DNA from: Streptomyces tuirus
GTDB taxonomy: Bacteria; Actinomycetota; Actinomycetes; Streptomycetales; Streptomycetaceae
Length of the DNA stretch: 64,000 bases
Assembly: GCF_014701095.1 (NCBI RefSeq)
Contig: NZ_AP023439.1
Coordinates: 6,188,001-6,252,000, forward strand
Reading direction: 5' to 3'
Shown here one piece after another: positions 33,821 through 42,571 of this stretch. The number at the start of each line of letters is the position of its first letter. The stretch's first letter is position 1. A program made the position numbers and the translations under genes. A model generated the notes under the pieces. That model searched no databases and was not told the DNA's origin. It saw only the letters and a program-made list of their open reading frames with translations.

Positions 33821-33855
33821 CTCCCCCAAGCTCCCGGCTTCGCTCGAGCGGGGAG
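33821..33855. repeat. Dispersed Streptomyces intergenic palindrome
   Basis: CTCCCC (33821-33826) pairs with GGGGAG (33850-33855) around GCTC (33830-33833) and GAGC (33846-33849) and a short loop. I recall closely similar AGCTC-x-CGGCTTCGCTCGAGC sequences as common intergenic elements of Streptomyces genomes; the copy number was not checked. Confidence 0.5.
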
Positions 33856-33938
33856 GTACCCAGCCCACCCGCACCACCTCCCTGACACCCACGGCGGCCC
33901 CCGGGCACAGCCGTGTAACCGACCGGAGGGACGCCGCC

Positions 33939-35327
33939 GTGGCCGACCACCCCGTTGACGAAAAACTCCCCGCGCTCAAGATGGCGACGACCGGCCTTCA
34001 GCACGTGGCCGCCATGTACGCGGGCGTCGTCGCCCCGCCCCTGATCGTCGGCGCGGCCATCGGCCTCGACGCCACCGACCTGACCTTCCTCACCGGCGCC
34101 TGCCTGTTCACCGCGGGCCTCGCCACCCTCCTGCAGACCCTCGGCATCTGGAAGATCGGCGCCCGGCTGCCGTTCGTCAACGGCGTCACCTTCGCCGGTG
34201 TCGCCCCGATGACCGCGATCGTCGCCTCCACCGAGGACAAGTCCGACGCCCTGCCCATCATCTTCGGCGCGGTCATCGTCGCCGGACTCCTGGGCTTCCT
34301 GGCCGCCCCCGTCTTCTGCAAGGCGATCCGCTTCTTCCCGCCCGTGGTCACCGGCACGGTCATCACCCTGATCGGCATATCGCTGCTCCCGGTCGCCTTC
34401 GGCTGGGCCCAGGGCCCCGACCCGACGGCGCACGACTACGGCTCGGCGACCAGCCTGGGACTCGCCGCGATCACCCTGCTGATCGTGCTGCTGCTGCGCC
34501 GCTTCACCACCGGCTTCGTCAAGCAGATCGCCGTGCTGCTCGGCCTCGTGATCGGCACGCTCATCGCGATCCCGTTCGGCGCCACGGACTTCGGCCCCGT
34601 CACGGACGCGGCTGTCATCGGCTTCCCCACCCCGTTCCACTTCGGCGCCCCGCAGTTCCAGCTCGCCGCGATCATCTCGATGTGCGTGGTGATGGTGGTG
34701 TCGATGACCGAGTCGACCGCCGACATGCTGGCGCTGGGCGAGATCGTCGAGCGCCCGGCCGACGAGAGGACCATCGCGGCCGGCCTGCGCGCCGACACCC
34801 TCGGCTCGGCGGTCAGCCCCCTCTTCAACGGCTTCATGTGCAGCGCCTTCGCACAGAACATCGGCCTGGTCGCCATGACGAAGATCCGCAGCCGGTACGT
34901 CGTCGCCGCGGGCGGCGGCTTCCTGGTGCTGATGGGCCTGTGCCCGATGGCGGCCTCACTGATCGCCGTCGTACCGCGCCCGGTGCTCGGCGGGGCGGGC
35001 GTGGTCCTGTTCGGCTCGGTCGCCGCCAGCGGCATCCAGACCCTCGTCCGGGCCGCCCTGGACAAGGACAACAACGTCCTGATCGTGGCCGTCTCCCTGG
35101 CCGTCGGCATCATCCCCATCACGGCGCCGGAGTTCTACCACGCCTTCCCGGAGACGGCGAGGATCGTCCTGGACTCCGGCATCTCGACGGGCTGTGTGGC
35201 CGCGGTCCTGCTCAACCTGGTCTTCAACCACCTGGGCCGGGGCGACCGGGACGCCCACGACGTGACCCACCCGATGGAGGCGGGCGAGGAGCTCACGAAC
35301 ACCCCCAAGGCCCCGGCCGCGCCCTGA
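33939..35327 (+). CDS. NCS2-family purine (xanthine/urate/uracil) permease
   Basis: A 462-residue membrane transporter with about 12-14 TM helices. Family motifs are visible: LQHVAAMYAG-VVAPPLIVG at the start, the TM10-like ESTADMLALGEI region, FAQNIGLVAMTKI, and SRYVVAAGGGFLVLMG. These fit nucleobase:cation symporter-2 proteins such as the xanthine and uric acid permeases. GTG start with GGAGGG 8 bp upstream. It lies downstream of the urate genes, which suggests uptake of urate or xanthine. Confidence 0.9.
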   Translation: MADHPVDEKLPALKMATTGLQHVAAMYAGVVAPPLIVGAAIGLDATDLTFLTGACLFTAGLATLLQTLGIWKIGARLPFVNGVTFAGVAPMTAIVASTEDKSDALPIIFGAVIVAGLLGFLAAPVFCKAIRFFPPVVTGTVITLIGISLLPVAFGWAQGPDPTAHDYGSATSLGLAAITLLIVLLLRRFTTGFVKQIAVLLGLVIGTLIAIPFGATDFGPVTDAAVIGFPTPFHFGAPQFQLAAIISMCVVMVVSMTESTADMLALGEIVERPADERTIAAGLRADTLGSAVSPLFNGFMCSAFAQNIGLVAMTKIRSRYVVAAGGGFLVLMGLCPMAASLIAVVPRPVLGGAGVVLFGSVAASGIQTLVRAALDKDNNVLIVAVSLAVGIIPITAPEFYHAFPETARIVLDSGISTGCVAAVLLNLVFNHLGRGDRDAHDVTHPMEAGEELTNTPKAPAAP

Positions 35328-35353
35328 CCCCACGGACTCCGCTTAGGCTTCTG

Positions 35354-35380
35354 CCCCGGTCAACTCCTTGTTGACCGGGG
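35354..35380. terminator. Terminator after the purine permease
   Basis: A perfect 11-bp stem (35354-35364 with 35370-35380) with a 5-nt loop separates the permease from the kinase gene. Confidence 0.85.
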
Positions 35381-35408
35381 GATCAGGGGACGAGGGGGAG
35401 ACGGGCCG

Positions 35409-37040
35409 ATGAACCACGCGACCGAGGTGTTCCAGCCACTGCAGGGGGACGACCCTCCCACGGTGGCCGGATACCGGCTCGCCGCCCGGCTCGGCGCGGG
35501 CGGCATGGGCCGGGTCTACCTGTCGCACACGCACGGCGGCCGGCCGGTGGCGATCAAGGTGGTGCGGCCGGAACTGGCCGACGACCCGGACTTCCGGCGC
35601 CGGTTCCGCCGGGAGGTGGACGCGGCCCGGCGGGTCAGGGGCGCCTACACCGCCGAGCTGATCGACGCCGACGCGGACGGCACGCCGCCCTGGTCCGCCA
35701 CGCTGTACGTGCCCGGCCCCTCCCTGACCGACGCCGTAGCCCGGCGCGGACCGCTGCCGGTCCCCGCGGTGCTGCAGCTGATGGCCGGGGTGGCCGAGGC
35801 GCTCCAGGCCATTCACGCCGTCGGCATCGTGCACCGGGACCTCAAACCGTCCAACGTGCTGCTCGCCGCCGACGGTCCGCGCGTGATCGACTTCGGCATC
35901 TCGCTGGCCGCCGACTTCACGTCGCACACCGCCACCGGTGTCACCGTCGGCACACCCCACTTCATGGCTCCCGAGCAGGCGACCGCGGGTGAGGTCACGG
36001 CGGCGACCGACGTCTTCGCGCTGGGGCAGACGGCGGCGTTCGCGGCCCTGGGCCGGCCGCTGTACGGGGACGGCTCCGCGATCGGCGTGCTGTACCGGAT
36101 CGTGCACGACGACCCCGACCTTTCGCTGCTGCCCGAGCAGCTCCGCCCCCTGTTCGCCCGCTGCCTGGCCGCCGCCCCGGAGGAGCGGGCCACCCCGGCC
36201 GAGATCGTCGACTGGTGCGGGCAGCGGCTGGGCGCGGACGCCGACGCGGGGGCCGGTCCGGCCGTCTGGCGGGACGTCTTGGGACCGGAGGTCGCGGTCC
36301 CGTCTCCGCTGCCCACCCCCACCCGGGTGCTGCCGCAGCCGCTGGTCGTCACCCAGCCCCAGTCGCTGCCGGGCGGGCCGGGGGAGCGACGGGCGCGAAG
36401 ACGGCGTACCGCCCTGATCACGGCCGCGGCGGTGACGGCGGGGGCCGTCGCGCTGGGCGGCTTGTTGTGGACGGTTCAGGACGCGGGGATCAGGTTCCGC
36501 GACTGGGTGGCGGGCGCGCCGTCGACACCGGGCCCGCAGGAGTCCGGGCGGTCCTCGGGGTCGGCCTCGTCGACGCAGGAGTCCGAGAGCCGTGCCGGGG
36601 CGGCGGGAAGCGGCGGCGGGACACCCGAGGCGTCCGTGCCCTCCCCGGCGAAGTCCGCGTCACCGCAGGTCGAGACCCACGCGCCCCTGATGCTGACACC
36701 GGAGACTTCGCTGAGCTTCCATGAGCCGTTCATGCGTGACGACCGCAAGGGGGACATCCGCTTCGACTGCAAGGACGTCGGCTGCGCGGTGGAGAGCGAC
36801 ACCAGCGTGTTCCTCCAGCTCTTCGGCAAGTCGGGGGCGACCCTCGACGAGTGCCGGCTGATGCTCGCCAGTGCCGACCGCCACCGCTGGACCCTGGCCG
36901 GCGCAGCCGCCGGCAGCGAGATCTGCGTCAAGCACTCCAACGGCGACATCGCCCTGCTCGTGCTCCAGACGAAGCAGACCGCACTGCCCGAACTCGCCAC
37001 CCTCACCGTGGACATGACGATCTGGCGGGACGCCGCCTAG
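35409..37040 (+). CDS. Transmembrane serine/threonine protein kinase
   Basis: A 543-residue receptor-type kinase of the PknB group. The Gly-rich loop LGAGGMGRVY (28-37), Lys50, HRDLKPSN (142-149), DFG (161-163) and GTPHFMAPEQ (181-190) are all intact, so it should be active. After a Pro/Arg-rich linker there is one TM helix (TALITAAAVTAGAVALGGLLW) and an external Ser-rich stalk leading to a small extracellular domain of about 115 residues with three cysteines. Its stop TAG overlaps the stop of the convergent thioesterase. The ligand is unknown. Confidence 0.93.
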   Translation: MNHATEVFQPLQGDDPPTVAGYRLAARLGAGGMGRVYLSHTHGGRPVAIKVVRPELADDPDFRRRFRREVDAARRVRGAYTAELIDADADGTPPWSATLYVPGPSLTDAVARRGPLPVPAVLQLMAGVAEALQAIHAVGIVHRDLKPSNVLLAADGPRVIDFGISLAADFTSHTATGVTVGTPHFMAPEQATAGEVTAATDVFALGQTAAFAALGRPLYGDGSAIGVLYRIVHDDPDLSLLPEQLRPLFARCLAAAPEERATPAEIVDWCGQRLGADADAGAGPAVWRDVLGPEVAVPSPLPTPTRVLPQPLVVTQPQSLPGGPGERRARRRRTALITAAAVTAGAVALGGLLWTVQDAGIRFRDWVAGAPSTPGPQESGRSSGSASSTQESESRAGAAGSGGGTPEASVPSPAKSASPQVETHAPLMLTPETSLSFHEPFMRDDRKGDIRFDCKDVGCAVESDTSVFLQLFGKSGATLDECRLMLASADRHRWTLAGAAAGSEICVKHSNGDIALLVLQTKQTALPELATLTVDMTIWRDAA

Positions 37041-37459
37041 AGCCCGAACATGCCCGGGTCGGTCGCCAGCTTCTTGAAGACCTCGGCGGGGTCGGGGACG
37101 AGTCTGCGCTTCTCGAGGTCCAGGATGCCGCCGACCGCCGTGATCTCGGCGGCGACGGTGCCGTCGGCCTTGAGGACGCTCTGCTGGATCCGGAACGTCT
37201 TGCCGCCGTCCCATTCGAAAGCGCAGGTCACCTCGACCTCGTCGCCCGCGAGCAGCTCGCGTTTGTAGCGGATGGTCGTCTCCAGGGCGACCGGACCCAC
37301 GCCGCTGCCGATGAGCGCGGACTGGCTGATCCCGGCGGCGTGGAGCAGCGACCAGCGGGCGTGCTCCGCGTAGTTCAGGTACACCGCCTGGTTGAGGTGC
37401 CCCTGGACGTCGGTCTCGTATCCACGGACGGTCACAGGGACGGAAAACGGCTCGCTCAC
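37037..37459 (-). CDS. Acyl-CoA thioesterase (4HBT hotdog family)
   Basis: A 140-residue hotdog-fold thioesterase. The segment RGYETDVQGHLNQAVYLNYAEHARW is the 4-hydroxybenzoyl-CoA thioesterase signature (catalytic Asp in TDVQGHLN), and IRYKRELLAGDEVEV the following strand pair. GTG start with a GGGGA ribosome site. It is convergent with the kinase gene; both stop codons lie in one CTAG. Confidence 0.85.
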   Translation of the reverse strand: MSEPFSVPVTVRGYETDVQGHLNQAVYLNYAEHARWSLLHAAGISQSALIGSGVGPVALETTIRYKRELLAGDEVEVTCAFEWDGGKTFRIQQSVLKADGTVAAEITAVGGILDLEKRRLVPDPAEVFKKLATDPGMFGL

Positions 37460-37517
37460 GGCTTCCCCTTCGGACTCTCGTGCACTCTGCAACGATCCAC
37501 CGATCTTGGCATGCCCA

Positions 37518-38153
37518 TCACGCCCGGCGCGGCGAAGCCAGCAGATACCGGGTCCCGCCGCGCGGCTCGCGGTGTTCGCTCACCTGCCAGCCTGCCCGTT
37601 CCAGGGTGACCGCGCAGGCCCGCAGTGCCTCGCCGTCCGGCTCGTGGACGGCGACGGCCTCCGGCTGCGGGGTCTCCCGCACGCGATACCCCGGGCCCTC
37701 CATCCCCGCCGGAGCGTGCCCGGCGGCCTCCAGCGCCAGCGCGGCGGCCCGCACCAGATGCGCACGCTCCCAGCCGCACGGCCGGTCCACGTCCCCGCCC
37801 GGGTTGGTCATCCGGCGCAGCTCCAGCAGCCCCTGCCAGGCGCTGTGCACCTCCCGGCGCCGGGCGGGCCCGGCATCCGCGGCGGCCTCCTCGCCGCCGA
37901 CGCGGGCGGCGAACACCCCGGTCGAGGCGGGTGCCTCCCCGGGCCCGGCCGGCTCGGGCGCCTGTGTGATGCCCTGCCGCACCCGGTGCCCCTCCGGCGT
38001 CAGGAAGTGATCGTGCGGCGGCCGGGGGTGGCGGAAGGCGAGTCCCCGCTTCACCAGCGCCGTGAGCTGCGACTCCGTGCCGCGGAGCCGCCCGGTGACG
38101 GGGTCGGCGGCGTCGATGACGCGCCGCTGCGCGGCGGTCGGCGGTCGGGTCAC
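37518..38153 (-). CDS. Hypothetical protein, possible winged-helix N-terminus
   Basis: A 211-residue protein that I cannot place. The first 60 residues (AAQRRVIDAADPVTGRLRGTESQLTALVKRGLAFRHPRPPHDHFLTPEGHRVR) look like a small winged-helix domain. The rest is Ala/Arg/Glu-rich and ends with a compact region (EALRACAVTLERAGWQVSEHREPRGGTRYLLA). There is no signal or membrane helix. Codon pattern fits its neighbours. Conserved Streptomyces hypothetical proteins of this kind are common. Confidence 0.65.
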   Translation of the reverse strand: MTRPPTAAQRRVIDAADPVTGRLRGTESQLTALVKRGLAFRHPRPPHDHFLTPEGHRVRQGITQAPEPAGPGEAPASTGVFAARVGGEEAAADAGPARRREVHSAWQGLLELRRMTNPGGDVDRPCGWERAHLVRAAALALEAAGHAPAGMEGPGYRVRETPQPEAVAVHEPDGEALRACAVTLERAGWQVSEHREPRGGTRYLLASPRRA

Positions 38154-38234
38154 GGGATGCTCCTCTCCGGCCGGCGACGGGCCCAGGGGCGCTACGCCCC
38201 ACCATGGGGGCTCCAGGCCCCACCTGCTCGAAGG

Positions 38235-39101
38235 CTACGACCCGCCACTGACATTCCGGGCCGGGACGACTCCCCGCCCCGCCGCACCCCGGCCCGCCGC
38301 ACTCCGGCCCGCCGCGCGCCGGGGCTCGGGCCGCCAGGTGGCCACCAACGCCGCGGCCAGCAACAGTTCGGCCAGGTCGCCGCCGTAGTACATGATCTCG
38401 GCGCCGCCCTGCACCTGGTCGATCGGCGCGTGGATGTCGACCCAGAAGCCGCCGTACATCAACTGGGAGATCACGGCGTGGGCCGCGATCCCGATGCCCA
38501 GGTAGGCCAGCCGGGCCCTGACCCCCGGCCGGGCGGGGGCCGGGTCGGGGCCGGCGACGGCGTGGGCGAACAGGCATCCGGAGAGCAGGAAGTGCGCGTG
38601 CAGCAGCCAGTGCGCCGCCGGGTCGGCCGTGATCGCGTTGTACAGGGGGGTGAAGTAGAGCACCGCGAGGCTGCCCGTGGAGAGCGTCAGCGCGACCGCC
38701 GGGTGGGCGATCACGCGGGCGGGCGGACTGTGCAGCACCGCGGTCAGGCGCCGGCCCCCGGACGCGGGCAGGGTGCGCAGCAGGAGCGTGACGGGGGCGG
38801 CCAGGACCAGTGCGAGCGGCGCATACATGCCGATGAGGAGGTGCTGGACCATGTGCCCGCGGAAGTCCTCGTGGGCGAAGGGTGCTACGGGCGGCAGCAG
38901 CGCGACGCCGAGCAGGAGGATCCCGCCCGGGAAACAGCCGGTCCGCCACCGGCTCCAGCCGAGGACCGGATTGCGCAGGCACGCCCGGCGGACGAGCAGC
39001 AGATAGACGCCGGAGGCGACGAGCAGCAGGAGCGCCGGCGGCAGCCAGTCCGGGGTGCCGCCGCCCGCGGCGTGCCCGTGCCCGTGCGGGTGGTGGCCCA
39101 T
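38235..39101 (-). CDS. CtaG-like cytochrome c oxidase assembly membrane protein
   Basis: A 288-residue polytopic membrane protein of the caa3 CtaG family (PF09678). It begins with a His-rich tail (HHPHGHGH), has about seven TM segments, and carries conserved membrane histidines in HMVQHLLIGMYAPL, HWLLHAHFLLSG and HAVISQLMYGGFW. The family is linked to copper delivery for cytochrome oxidase or to copper resistance. It is coupled to the DUF2243 gene by a TGATG overlap. Confidence 0.88.
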   Translation of the reverse strand: MGHHPHGHGHAAGGGTPDWLPPALLLLVASGVYLLLVRRACLRNPVLGWSRWRTGCFPGGILLLGVALLPPVAPFAHEDFRGHMVQHLLIGMYAPLALVLAAPVTLLLRTLPASGGRRLTAVLHSPPARVIAHPAVALTLSTGSLAVLYFTPLYNAITADPAAHWLLHAHFLLSGCLFAHAVAGPDPAPARPGVRARLAYLGIGIAAHAVISQLMYGGFWVDIHAPIDQVQGGAEIMYYGGDLAELLLAAALVATWRPEPRRAAGRSAAGRGAAGRGVVPARNVSGGS

Positions 39102-39664
39102 CAGCCGTGCAGGCCCTCATGCCGGCCGGCGGCCGCACCGGGGTCGAAGGGCCGGCCGCTTCGCCGGAGCAGGTGGCCGCCGGCGACCAGCAGGGCGCCC
39201 AGGGCGAGGAAGCCGATGTCCCACCACACCTGACCCTCTCCGGCGTAGACGTGGTGGATGCCGAGGACGTGGTGGTCCAGGACGCCCTCCACAAGGTTGA
39301 ACAGGCCCCAGCCGACGAGCATCCAGCCCCACAGAACCCGGGAGGTCCACACCCGCCGCCGGTCGTGGGTGACCCGCGCGTACAGCACGGCCAGCCCGAG
39401 CAGGACCGCCAGCCAGCACACGGTGTGGAAGACGCCGTCCCACAGGGTGTTCATCTCCAGGCCGGAGACGGTGTGGGGGTTGTAGTACTTCACCCCGATG
39501 CGGTCCTGGTTGGTGCTGGAGAGCATGTGGTGCCACTGGAGCAACTGGTGCAGCAGGATGCCGTCGGCGAACCCGCCCATCCCGACTCCGAGCACGATGC
39601 CCGGCAATCGGAGGTCCGCCGGTCGTGGGGTGCCGACCCGGGCTTCACCTTGCGTGGTGGCCAT
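39101..39664 (-). CDS. DUF2243 membrane protein
   Basis: A 187-residue protein with about four TM segments. GVGMGGFADGILLHQLLQWHHMLS and DGVFHTVCWLAVLLGLAVLYAR, followed by VEGVLDHHVLGIHHV, match the DUF2243 family, which is regularly encoded beside CtaG-like genes. The conserved histidines suggest metal or haem-related function, but none is proven. Start ATG 39664, preceded by GGAG. Confidence 0.85.
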   Translation of the reverse strand: MATTQGEARVGTPRPADLRLPGIVLGVGMGGFADGILLHQLLQWHHMLSSTNQDRIGVKYYNPHTVSGLEMNTLWDGVFHTVCWLAVLLGLAVLYARVTHDRRRVWTSRVLWGWMLVGWGLFNLVEGVLDHHVLGIHHVYAGEGQVWWDIGFLALGALLVAGGHLLRRSGRPFDPGAAAGRHEGLHG

Positions 39665-39804
39665 CACTCGTCTCCGCTCCTGCCTGGGGGAAGGACCGAG
39701 GACGACGTTCCCTTCTGCGCGGCGCTCACGCCCTGCGCTCGGCCCCCATCCGGCTCAAAGACCCTTTCCGGCCGTCCCCGCTGAGTCCGGGGAACGCTCG
39801 GTGC

Positions 39805-41013
39805 CTACTGCCGGTAGCCGCCCAGGAACCGCCCGATCCGGCCGACCGCCGCCTCCAGGTCCTCCGCGTGCGGCAGCGTCAGGATGCGGAAGTGGTCCGG
39901 CGCCGGCCAGTTGAAGCCGGTGCCCTGGACGACCTGGATCTTCTCCCGCAGCAGCAGGTCCAGGACGAACTTCTCGTCGTCGTGGATCTTGTGGACCTTG
40001 GGGTCGAGGCGCGGGAAGGCGTAGAGCGAGCCCTTCGGCTTCACGCAGGTCACACCGGGGATCTCGTTCAGCTTCTCCCAGGCCACGGTGCGCTGTTCGT
40101 GCAGCCGGCCGCCGGGCGCGGTCAGTTCGCGGATGGACTGCCGGCCACCGAGCGCGGCCTGGATGGCGTACTGCGCGGGCGCGTTGGCGCACAGCCGCAT
40201 GGAGGCCAGCATGGTGAGGCCCTCCAGATAGTCCCTGGCGTGCTGCCGCGGCCCCGTCACCACCAGCCAGCCGGAGCGGAAGCCCGCCACGCGGTAGGTC
40301 TTGGACAGGCCGCAGAACGTGAGAACCACCAGATCGGGGGCGAGGGCCGCGGCCGAGTGGTGGACGGCGTCGTCGTAGAGGATCTGGTCGTAGATCTCGT
40401 CGGCGAAGACCATGAGGCCGTGCCGCCGGGCGAGGTCGAGGATGCCCTCGACGATCTCCTTGGGGTAGACCGCGCCGGTGGGGTTGTTCGGGTTGATGAT
40501 CACGACCGCCTTCGTACGGTCGGTGATCTTCGACGCCATGTCGTCGAGGTCGGGGTACCAGTCGGCCTGCTCGTCACACAGGTAGTGGACCGCCTTGCCG
40601 CCCGCGAGGGTCGTCACCGCCGTCCACAGGGGGAAGTCCGGCGCGGGAACGAGGATCTCGTCGCCGTCCTCGATGAGCGCCTGCACGGCCATCGACACCA
40701 GTTCCGAGACGCCGTTGCCGAGGAAGACGTCGTCGACGCCGACCTCCAGACCGAGCGTCTGGTACCGCTGGGCCACGGCCCGGCGGGCGGAGAGGATGCC
40801 GCGCGAATCGGTGTAGCCGTGCGCCTGGGGCAGCATCCGGATCATGTCCTGGAGGATCTCCTCCGGCGCCTCGAACCCGAAGAGCGCGGGATTGCCGGTG
40901 TTCAGCCGCAGCACGCTGTGGCCCGCCTCCTCCAGCGCGTTGGCGTGCTCGATCACCGGGCCGCGGATCTCGTAGCAGACCTCGCTGAGTTTGCTCGACT
41001 GCCGGAACTCCAT
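39805..41013 (-). CDS. Pyridoxal-phosphate aminotransferase, AlaA/YfbQ-like
   Basis: A 402-residue class I/II aminotransferase. NPNNPTGA (174-181), FADEIYDQ with the PLP-contacting Asp and Tyr (204-210), the Schiff-base Lys238 in CGLSKTYR and FRSGWLVV are all present. Starting MEFRQSSKLSEVCYEIRGPV, it closely resembles the glutamate-pyruvate transaminase AlaA group. It is transcribed divergently from an HxlR regulator, with two palindromes between. Substrate specificity is inferred from overall similarity. Confidence 0.9.
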   Translation of the reverse strand: MEFRQSSKLSEVCYEIRGPVIEHANALEEAGHSVLRLNTGNPALFGFEAPEEILQDMIRMLPQAHGYTDSRGILSARRAVAQRYQTLGLEVGVDDVFLGNGVSELVSMAVQALIEDGDEILVPAPDFPLWTAVTTLAGGKAVHYLCDEQADWYPDLDDMASKITDRTKAVVIINPNNPTGAVYPKEIVEGILDLARRHGLMVFADEIYDQILYDDAVHHSAAALAPDLVVLTFCGLSKTYRVAGFRSGWLVVTGPRQHARDYLEGLTMLASMRLCANAPAQYAIQAALGGRQSIRELTAPGGRLHEQRTVAWEKLNEIPGVTCVKPKGSLYAFPRLDPKVHKIHDDEKFVLDLLLREKIQVVQGTGFNWPAPDHFRILTLPHAEDLEAAVGRIGRFLGGYRQ

Positions 41014-41041
41014 GCGCCGCTCTCCTCTGCCGATCGTGTTG

Positions 41042-41091
41042 CTTGGTTTTACCAAGTACGCGCTTGGAAAGTCCAACAACTTGTCTAGACT
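41042..41091. promoter_or_regulatory. Tandem HxlR-type operators and hxlR promoter
   Basis: Two palindromes, CTTGGT-TTT-ACCAAG (41042-41056) and TTGG-AAAGT-CCAA (41064-41076), are centred 21 bp apart in the divergent region. The second contains a possible -35 TTGGAA (41064-41069) for the plus-strand gene, with a -10 TAGACT (41086-41091) 16 bp further on. That places transcription start at or next to the ATG at 41099, suggesting a leaderless mRNA. Autoregulation is inferred. Confidence 0.6.
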
Positions 41092-41098
41092 GCGTCGC

Positions 41099-41725
41099 AT
41101 GCCACCTCGCCGAAGCTACGACCAGTACTGCTCCGCCGCCCGTGCGCTCGACGTCGTCGGTGACCGCTGGACCCTGCTGATCGTCCGGGAGCTCCTCGCC
41201 GGTCCCCGGCGCTACACCGACCTGCACGCGGACCTGCCCGGCGTCAGCACCGACGTCCTCGCCTCGCGGCTGAAGGACATGGAGCGCGACGGCCTCGCGA
41301 CCCGGCGCCGGCTGCCGCCCCCCGGTGCGGCGTACGTGTACGAAGTCACGCCCCGCGGAAGGAAGTTGCTGCCCGTGCTCCAGGCGCTGGGGGAGTGGGG
41401 GCAGGCCGAGCTCGGGGAACGCCGGCCGACGGACGCGGTCCGGGCCCACTGGTTCGCCCTGCCGCTGCTGCGCCTGCTGGACGGCGAGGGGCTCGTCGAA
41501 GTCCGCCTGGAGGAAGGCCTGTTCCATCTGTACGCCGGCGCCGAGGAGGGTCCCGTGTACGGCGACGGTCCCGCCCCGGGGGAACCGGACGCCCGGCTGG
41601 TCCTGGACACCGCCACCTGCACGGCTCTCGGCCGGGGGGAACTGAGCCTCTCCCGGGCCGTGCGGGAGGGCCGGGTCGAGGTGAGCGGCGAGGGCACGCT
41701 GGCCAAGGCGCTGCGCGAGGAATGA
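41099..41725 (+). CDS. HxlR-family transcriptional regulator with extra C-terminal domain
   Basis: A 208-residue regulator. The first 105 residues are a typical HxlR winged helix (YDQYCSAARALDVVGDRWTLLIVRELLAGPRRYTDLHADLPG-VSTDVLASRLKDMERDGL). The remaining 100 residues (HWFALPLLRLLDGEGLVEVRLEEG, then LVLDTATCTALGRGELSLSRAVREGRVEVSGE) look like a SCP2-type lipid-binding domain, which many longer actinobacterial HxlR proteins carry. It could sense a hydrophobic ligand. The mRNA looks leaderless. Confidence 0.88.
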   Translation: MPPRRSYDQYCSAARALDVVGDRWTLLIVRELLAGPRRYTDLHADLPGVSTDVLASRLKDMERDGLATRRRLPPPGAAYVYEVTPRGRKLLPVLQALGEWGQAELGERRPTDAVRAHWFALPLLRLLDGEGLVEVRLEEGLFHLYAGAEEGPVYGDGPAPGEPDARLVLDTATCTALGRGELSLSRAVREGRVEVSGEGTLAKALREE

Positions 41726-41726
41726 G

Positions 41727-41753
41727 AGAAGGCCCGCGCGAGGCGGGCCTTCT
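41727..41753. terminator. Bidirectional terminator
   Basis: A perfect 11-bp stem AGAAGGCCCGC (41727-41737) / 41743-41753 with a 5-nt loop lies between the convergent hxlR and secreted-protein genes. Confidence 0.88.
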
Positions 41754-41779
41754 GAGAGGTGATCAGGCGGTGTGCAGGG

Positions 41780-42571
41780 TCAGGCCCCCGGCGGCACCCG
41801 GGACGGCCGTCCCGTCCCGCGCGTCAGCGCGTACCCGCCGGCTCCCGCGAGGGCGGCCAGGATCCCGCCGATCGCGGTCCACACCCAGCGGTCCGACCAC
41901 CAGCCGGACGCCCAGCCGTCCTCGGGTTCCAGACCGGCCAGCACCGCCGCGTCCTCCTGCTCCTTCGCGGGCTTGGTGGCGACACCCGGCACCAGCGGCT
42001 CGGCGAGCGAGCCGTCCACGGCCGCCGATCCGCCGATGTCCCTGGAGTCCACCCGCACTTCGCTCCCGACCGGGAGACCGAGGTCGGCGGTGGTGACGCC
42101 GGTCGCGGTCAGCCGGACGTAGTAGGTACCCGGCAGCGGGTCGTTGGCCCACGGCTCCGACCATGCGCGGACCGTGCGCAGCACACAGGCCAGTTCGACC
42201 GAGGACGTGCCCGCCGCGGTGGTGCGCGTCTGCGCCCCGTACTGGCACGCCTGGCGGCGGCGCAGACCGTCGTAGACGTCGATCTGCCAGGTCTGCGGGG
42301 CGTGGGTCTCCGGCAGCTTCACCGTCGCCTCGACGGTGGGACGCTGCCCGGTGTCGGCGGGGAACGACCAGTACAGGTAGTCGCCCGTGGAGCCGCTCGC
42401 CGTGGCCCGCTGCCCCTGCTCGATCTCCGTGGCCGTACGGAACGACGTACCGGCCTGTGCCGGGGCCGAGGCGTCGCCCGGGGACGGACTCGGTGAGGCG
42501 TCGGCCGCGGCCGGGGCGGCCGCCAGGCCGAGGGTCAGCAACGCCGCGCTCAACGCTCGTGCCACTCGCAT
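41780..42571 (-). CDS. Secreted, C-terminally anchored hypothetical protein
   Basis: A 263-residue protein with a signal peptide (VARALSAALLTLGLAAAPAAA), an external beta-rich domain (TGDYLYWSFPADTGQRPTVEATVKL, then GTYYVRLTATGV, which resembles a pre-peptidase C-terminal-like fold) and a C-terminal TM helix (WVWTAIGGILAALAGAGGYAL) with a basic tail. Its ATG overlaps the upstream VWA gene stop by one base (TGATG), so the two form a unit, probably a surface complex. Confidence 0.65.
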   Translation of the reverse strand: MRVARALSAALLTLGLAAAPAAADASPSPSPGDASAPAQAGTSFRTATEIEQGQRATASGSTGDYLYWSFPADTGQRPTVEATVKLPETHAPQTWQIDVYDGLRRRQACQYGAQTRTTAAGTSSVELACVLRTVRAWSEPWANDPLPGTYYVRLTATGVTTADLGLPVGSEVRVDSRDIGGSAAVDGSLAEPLVPGVATKPAKEQEDAAVLAGLEPEDGWASGWWSDRWVWTAIGGILAALAGAGGYALTRGTGRPSRVPPGA

